A model generated the notes under the pieces. It worked only from the letters and a program-made list of their open reading frames with translations, was not told the DNA's origin and did no database searches. Of a DNA stretch of 64,000 nt, positions 57,801-64,000 are shown piece by piece. Positions within the stretch are counted from its first letter, which is position 1. Each line of letters opens with the position of its first letter. The position numbers and the translations under genes were made by a program. The DNA is from Paguma larvata (taxonomy: Eukaryota; Chordata; Mammalia; Carnivora; Viverridae): assembly GCA_030068075.1 (NCBI GenBank), contig CM057834.1, positions 91,839,119 to 91,903,118 on the forward strand, given 5' to 3'.

Positions 57801-58379
57801 GTAGTGGAAGAAAGGTACATAAACGGAAAATTATGAAATAAACAGCTAAAGGCATAAACAGGGGTAGGAAGGAAAGCTACGGATACACTGTGGAGACAGC
57901 CTCCACAGTAGGCATCACCCTGGATGTGGCTTTTGAAGAATTAAGAGTCAAGTGGGCCAAGAAGCATACATAAAAATGTCTTACAGGCCTGCAGAAAACA
58001 AGTTCACAGAAATGGTACTTTGGCAGCAGCTGAAGCAGGATGTGCCATTCCATACCCACAGCAAACATGCAAAGCATTATATGTGATCTAGAGAGATTAA
58101 ATAAACCTTGGCCTCTCCTCCTAGGTATTAAATACATTACCTAAATATGAGACAAACTATTCAGAATACAGTGTGCTTTGAGCAGAGGTTGAAACTCTGG
58201 TCCTAGGTACAAAGATCATTGGGGTGGGGATGGGGGTACAGGAGCACTCTCATTAAGGCTTGGTATGAGGTAGGTGGAGTAAAAACCAAAAAAAAAAAAA
58301 AAAAAATTCAAGGTGGGGCAATAGCAGGTCAGGTGTAAGCAGAAAGAGGAGGAAGAAGCCTACGCAGGAACTGAGGGAT
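57801..58379. other. Upstream flank of TMEM139
   Basis: Nothing recognised apart from a 19-base A run near 58290. No CpG island lies upstream of TMEM139. Confidence 0.45.
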
Positions 58380-58468
58380 TGGAACAGAAAAGTGGGTGGA
58401 GTCAGTGGGCTCCACCCCCTGCCTCCAGCTCGGCTACAACCTACTTTCTGCGAAGTCGTTCCAGACAG
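58380..58468 (+). other. Possible 5' non-coding exon of TMEM139
   Basis: GTTCCAGACAG is followed by a good donor, GTGAGG, at 58469. The first coding exon of TMEM139 has its own acceptor (TTTTTGCAG) before 59466, so at least one upstream non-coding exon must exist. This is only a candidate; a second GTGAGA donor lies at about 58490. Confidence 0.3.
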
Positions 58469-58509
58469 GTGAGGGAAGAACTCCTAAGGCCGGTGAGAAG
58501 GGTGGGAAG

Positions 58510-58560
58510 GTTTGGGGTTTGGGTTCTAGAAGGGGTTGGGGTTAGGGTTCAAGAAGGGGG
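58510..58560 (+). repeat. G-rich, telomere-like GGGTT tract
   Basis: Successive G runs separated by T-rich spacers: GGGGTTTGGGTT, an 8-base gap, then GGGGTTGGGGTTAGGGTT. It has the form of a G-quadruplex sequence. Confidence 0.8.
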
Positions 58561-59371
58561 TCTGGCCCCTGCCTAGAGTCTGTGGCTTCTTGATATGCAG
58601 AGTTCAGGGAATTCCTGATGGGCTGGTTTTGGGGTGCTGCTAACCAGGTGTTGCTGCTGTTGTTGTAGAGGGAAAAGAAGGCTTCTCCCCCACCAGCCTC
58701 CCAGCGCTTGTGGTAACTACAGACAGGAAGTTTGAAATCTGAGCTTACTGAGTTAAGGCGGTAGAGGATGGGGTACCCTGGGAGGTGGGAAGTGTAGAGA
58801 GATCAGGAGTTATCTGGGCCTCTGTCATTTGCCGTAGTCCTTTGTTAAGAGTCCCTCTCACATAGTTGTGTCCCTGTGGCTTTGTCGGGTCCGTGTACAT
58901 TTTCCCCATCCAACCAGAGCATGCGCTGAGTAGAGGAAATGGGAAGGTGGGGTCAGACAGGGTAATGGTGCTCCTTCCCAATTTCTCTCCCCAAAAGGGT
59001 CTAAGTGGGGAGATGGGGTAGGGTGGAGGTCCAGTGCAGAGCAATTATAGAGAAGAGGCAGGGCTTGCCTCATTACCTGGATTCCACAGATGCTGGTGAG
59101 TACCAAGGCCCCCTGCAGGGCCAGCCAGGACTGGGTCTTGGATGGTGTAGAAAGATAGAGCTGGAAGGGACACTGCAAGGAAGAAGGAAGAAGGAAGGCA
59201 GGGCCATTACACAGTAAGTTGCATGAAAGATCCTGGGTTTATTTCCTGGCTAATCCACACATGCTGATACCATGGGACTCTGATCGATCCGAGAGGGAAT
59301 TACAAAGCTGAAGGGAACCCTGAAGGTCATATATTTTGGCCATTTATTTGATTTAAGGCCAAAGAACCTGA

Positions 59372-60327
<956 letters not shown>

Positions 60328-60357
60328 AAGACTATGCCAGGATACATCATCTCTGCA

Positions 60358-60432
60358 CCAGAGTCATTCATTCATTTGACCAACATTTCCCAGTGCCTGC
60401 TATGTATCAGGAACTGTGTTTCTGCGTGGGGA
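60358..60432 (+). mobile_element. L2-like fragment downstream of the TMEM139 CDS
   Basis: TCATTCATTCATTTGACCAA followed by GTGCCTGCTATGTATCAGGA resembles the L2 3' end. Confidence 0.5.
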
Positions 60433-60639
60433 ACTTAACACAGAGGGGAGTCAGGCTATCCTAAGCCTTTCCCAGCTGAGATGTACATAGCACTATTGGA
60501 GTTTCCGGGTAACGTTCAGTGACCTACCCCATATCCGATATTTCCGGCGTTAGGTGAGTGAGAGGAGTGAGAGGAGAGACCTAGAGGATCTGGAGAAGGA
60601 AGAAAAGAAACATCTGAGTGACAGCTATGTTGCTTCTGT

Positions 60640-60790
60640 TCTGAGTCTTCATCTCTATTAGCACAAGACTTCCCCAGCCTTGTGAGGTATTACTATCCTC
60701 ATTTGAAAAATGAGGATTCCAAGGGTCAGAGGAGTTTGACAATTTGCACAGGGGCACAGTGCTAGTAAATTTTAGCATAAAAGTGATGTT
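60640..60790 (-). mobile_element. MIR, minus strand
   Basis: TATTACTATCCTCATTTGAA, AAATGAGGATTCCAAGGGTC and CACAGTGCTAGTAAATTTTA are a reverse MIR. Confidence 0.65.
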
Positions 60791-61519
60791 TACTCTTCTG
60801 ATGCCAAAGCCTATTGTATTTTCGACACAAAGTCATCCACAAATCTCTCGATCTCTGTCTTGGGCAACTGCTGGAGACAGGTGGGAGACTTCCTAGAGAG
60901 AGAGTGGTGGACCAGTTGTGTCTGCGGGCAGTGTGGGCTGAGTGTGACCAGGAGTGTGCCCTCTCTCCTAGACGAGCAAAGCTAATCAAAGCCGTGATAG
61001 CCCCTGCTCCAGGTAAGGGGCAGTTTCTGCTCAGAGGCTAAAGAACAGTCTCCAGGGCCGCGTCCCCACCCCTTTAGGAAGCAGTGGAGTAAACTGCCTC
61101 GGGGGGAGGGGCTTCCGATTTTGAGACGGGTGGACAAGGGTCAGAAAGGATAAAACAGGAGCTAGCCGGGAATGGCGGAGTACCTAAGGCTCCCTCTTGA
61201 ATCACCTAGTATGAAGCGCTGGAGCCACAGGAACGGTGTCTAACTGCTTAAGCCCCACCTCCGCGCTCGGACCGCAGTGTTTTACCCCCGGCCCCCCGGG
61301 TCCTGCTCGCTAAGATCCCAACAGAACACCAGATTTTCTGGAATTGTGCTTTGGCTGTAATGTAGGTTTTAGCCACTGGGAGCTCCTTGGCCATCGCTGA
61401 CCCACCCTCCTCAGGGGTGCGCTCCCCACTTAGGCCTTCATCCACTGTGTGGTATCTGTGTAACGACTTCTAGTGCCCTCTATCTCCTCCTTACCCTGGC
61501 CCCAACAGTTCAACTTCAA

Positions 61520-61525
61520 AATAAA
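61520..61525 (+). promoter_or_regulatory. TMEM139: Candidate poly(A) signal for TMEM139
   Basis: AATAAA, the first canonical hexamer I see after the TMEM139 stop (about 1.2 kb away), immediately before the CASP2 CpG island. Use is unproven. Confidence 0.35.
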
Positions 61526-61559
61526 GTGAAAAGTCCGACCAAACCCGTCTCAGTAACGT

Positions 61560-61922
61560 TGTAATAGGCTGGTGAGACAGGGTGGGAGGCGCCGGAGAGG
61601 GAGCTGTGATTTCCGCGGGAACCGACGACCAATCGGATTCTCGCGTAGGACGGGGCGGTTCCTCGCCTCTCCCCGCCCCTTCCCTTTCCGCTAAGAGCGC
61701 TCTCTCGCTCTATTGGACGGCGCGTCTAGCGCGAGGGCTGTGTGCCTGCGCGCGCACAAGCGACGGCAGAGGCGGGGCAGCCCTCGCGTAGGGGTGGAGC
61801 TAAGAGAAGCAGCGCGCAGGCGCGTTGTGCGCCGGCGGACGGGGGAGGGATGCAGAGGGCGTGAGGGCTTTCGGTTTGTTTGGATTGTGGGCGGTGCGAG
61901 CACAGCCCGGGAAAAGCGGTAA
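61560..61922 (+). promoter_or_regulatory. CASP2: CASP2 CpG-island promoter
   Basis: CpG-dense, GC-rich sequence continuing to about 62200. A CCAAT box in GACCAATCGG (61629-61633), a reverse CCAAT (ATTGG) at 61712-61716, and GC boxes GGGGCGGTTCC and CCCCGCCCC precede the CASP2 ATG. No TATA box. A TATA-less, dispersed start is expected. Confidence 0.75.
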
Positions 61923-61996
61923 ATGGCGGCGCCGAGCGCGGGCTCCCGACCCGCGCTGCACCGAAAGGAGCTAATGGCCGCTGACAGAGGGCGCAG
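61923..61996 (+). CDS. CASP2: Caspase-2, first coding exon (gene continues to the right)
   Basis: The exon encodes MAAPSAGSRPALHRKELMAA followed by DRGR and two bases of the next codon, then a GTGAGT donor at 61997. It matches the human CASP2 N-terminus, including the internal Met18. Caspase-2 is an initiator cysteine protease with an N-terminal CARD, activated on the PIDDosome and acting in stress-induced and mitotic checkpoint cell death; the CARD and the catalytic domain lie in later exons outside the window. The residues around 9-13 differ from human and look poorly constrained. The ATG has G at +4 but T at -3, a moderate context, so initiation at Met18 is also possible. Position after TMEM139 and within a CpG island agrees with human. 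Confidence 0.9.
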
Positions 61997-63222
61997 GTGA
62001 GTGAGGGAGGGTCGCACAGGTCCTTCGTTGGGCCCAGGGAAGGGAATGCGGATCATGGCCCTGGCGCCCTCTCCCCTCGAAGCCCCTGGAAGCAGCAGTG
62101 CCCGCCGGTGCAGTCAAGGATGGGAGGCCAGACTGAACCCCCGAGGGGCGCGCGAGCGGCGGGCTTCCTCTCGGCCTTGTCCCTCGTGAGCCGACTGCCC
62201 CAGCCTGCTTTGTCCAACCCCAGGGGCCTCTGAACACGAGGAGCTCTTCGGTGCTGCCAAATCTCAGATTCTCTAAAGATTCTCCATCCTTTCTTTCCTC
62301 CAACTCCCTGTATGAGGAACTTGGTTGCCTTAAAAGCGGATGACACCTGCAGACCTCGCATTTCTTCCTCATGTGCATTTATTTGGATTGACTGTATCAT
62401 GATGCGTCTTGCTTTGGGTATAAGATCCGGTTTTCAAAGCAGCCGACACGGGCTTTGGGGTTTGAGTACTTTGAAAGGACAAGGTGGTTCCGAGACTTAG
62501 AGTGTGTCTCCACCTCTGTCCCAGTTACATCATTTCATGGCAGGCATCACCCAGGATAACATTTTAATGCCTCGTGGTCCAGACCCTGACGATAAATTTA
62601 GGACTTTGGAGCCAGAATCTGGAGAAAGACACAGAATCAGGACTTAAGAATTCCTTCGGTGTCCTTTGCTCCTTTCCCTCCTCCCCTTCCATCTGTGTCC
62701 TGAAGTTCTAGATGATCATGATTACTTTGGGAAAGTCCACAATTGAGGCCTTCGACCTTAAGTGGTATGCGGAAAGGAGCAGGTGTATGGAGAATAGATA
62801 ATGCTTCGGATTAAACCTAATGAGTTAGATTGAAATTTTAAGTCTATAACTTGAAAGACTTAAGAATTGGGAGTCAGGTAGTGAATTGTGAGCGTGGATG
62901 AGATTGAATAGGGAGAGGCTCTTTGAGGGGGGTTCCTAATGGAAGGTCAACATTCAAGGGCAGGCTAAAGATCTTGTGAAGGAGCAGGAGCAGGACTGAG
63001 AGAGGAACCAGAGAAATTAGTATCAGGGAAACCGAGGGAGGAGAAAGTTTGATATGCTACTTGTAAACTAAGGAAAGAAACAAGTGAACCTGCTCACCAA
63101 TGTTAGGAATCCTAAGGAAATACCCAGCATCTCCAGCAGTGATGCTGTCTTGCAATTGGCCTGATAACACTTTTACCGGAGTTTCATATACTGCCATCAT
63201 TGTTACTGGTTTGGTATTTTCT
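61997..63222 (+). other. CASP2 intron 1, 5' part
   Basis: The first 250 bases remain CpG-rich. Beyond that I see no exon matching the CARD and no repeat I can name. Confidence 0.6.
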
Positions 63223-63227
63223 AAGAT

Positions 63228-63965
63228 GATTCTTTTTTTTTTATTTCAAGGTATGTATTTATTCACTCATTAATTTATTATTATTATTATTTTTTAATGT
63301 TTATTCATTTTTGAGAGAGAGAGACAGAGCAGAGTGTTAGCAGGCGAAGGGCAGAGAGAGAAGGAGACACAGAATCTGAAGCAGGCTCCAGGCTCCGAGC
63401 TGTCAGCACAGAGCCCGATGCGGGGCTTGAACCCACGAACTGTGAGATCATGCCCTGAGCTGAAGTCGGGCGCTTAACCGACTGAGCCACCCAGGCGCCC
63501 TATTAATTTATTATTTAAGAGAGAGAGAATGAGCAGGGAAGGGGGCAGAGGGAGAGAGAATCTCAAGCAGGCTCCACGCCCAGCACAAAGCCCGATGTAG
63601 GGCTTGATCCCACGACCCTGGGATCAGGACCCAAACCAAAATCCAGAGTCAGACACTCAACTGACTGAGCTACTCAGGCATCCTAAAGATTTTTTTATTT
63701 TAATTTTTTTTTTAAGTTTATTTCAAGAGAGGGAGCTCAGAAAGGGCAGAGAGAGAATCCCAAGCAGGCTCCGCACTGTGGGCTAAGCCCGACACGGCTC
63801 AATCCCACGACTAACTTTGAGATAATGACTTGGGCCAATATCAAGAGTCAGACACTTAACCGACTGAGCCACCCAAATACCCCAGATTTTTTTTTTTTTT
63901 TTAGTAATCTCTACAGCCAACATGGGACTCAAACTCACAAATCCGAAATCAAGCGCCCTGAAGAT
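63228..63965 (-). mobile_element. Stack of four minus-strand CAN-SINEs in CASP2 intron 1
   Basis: Copies: one split at about 63230-63284 and 63501-63683, one intact inside it (63285-63500, target repeat ATTAATTTATTATT), a third at about 63690-63882 and a short-type copy at about 63890-63960. AAGATGATT(T)CTT lies outside the whole block at 63223 and 63961. Three heads are readable, ending in CCACCCAGGCGCCC, CTACTCAGGCATCC and CCACCCAAATACCCC. Confidence 0.88.
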
Positions 63966-64000
63966 GATTTCTTAAATAAGGTTTTTGATTTCTCTAGATG

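Noticed and set aside
63972..64000. Acceptor-like TTTGATTTCTCTAG followed by ATG at the very end, as CASP2 exon 2
   Set aside because: Joined to exon 1 the phase gives residues that do not match the expected start of the CARD, and too few bases remain to judge.

Overview
The window looks like carnivore, and more specifically feliform (cat-like), genomic DNA. This rests on dozens of tRNA-derived CAN-SINE copies in both orientations, many with the cat-type body, (CT)n block and AATAAATAAAC tail, and on a carnivore-type L1 3' end at the left edge. The species call is inference. No bacterial, plasmid or phage gene is visible.

Gene order, all on the + strand, is TAS2R39 (pseudogene, 436-1434), TAS2R40 (single-exon, open, 24725-25747), GSTK1 (eight coding exons, 43701-47731), TMEM139 (two coding exons, 59483-60327) and the first coding exon of CASP2 (61923-61996, gene continues to the right). 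This is the order and orientation of human chromosome 7q34-q35, so the block is conserved mammalian synteny. GSTK1 and CASP2 begin in CpG-rich promoters; TAS2R40 and TMEM139 do not.

The genes are neighbours rather than a pathway: two bitter-taste GPCRs, a mitochondrial/peroxisomal kappa-class glutathione transferase, a small two-span membrane protein with PPxY motifs, and an initiator caspase. The space between them is mostly transposon-derived: CAN-SINEs, L1 fragments of several ages, MIR and L2 relics, two MER20 hAT elements, one MaLR-type LTR relic, and CA, GA/CT, ATC and AAAAT simple repeats. Repeat family names come from my recognition of consensus-like text, not from a database search.

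The most interesting points are a likely gene-conversion tract between the TAS2R39 pseudogene and TAS2R40, a frameshifted and extended C-terminal tail in TAS2R40, a changed C-terminal tripeptide in GSTK1, several layered transposon insertions with readable target-site duplications, and two perfect inverted repeats. I found no convincing previously undescribed biological system.
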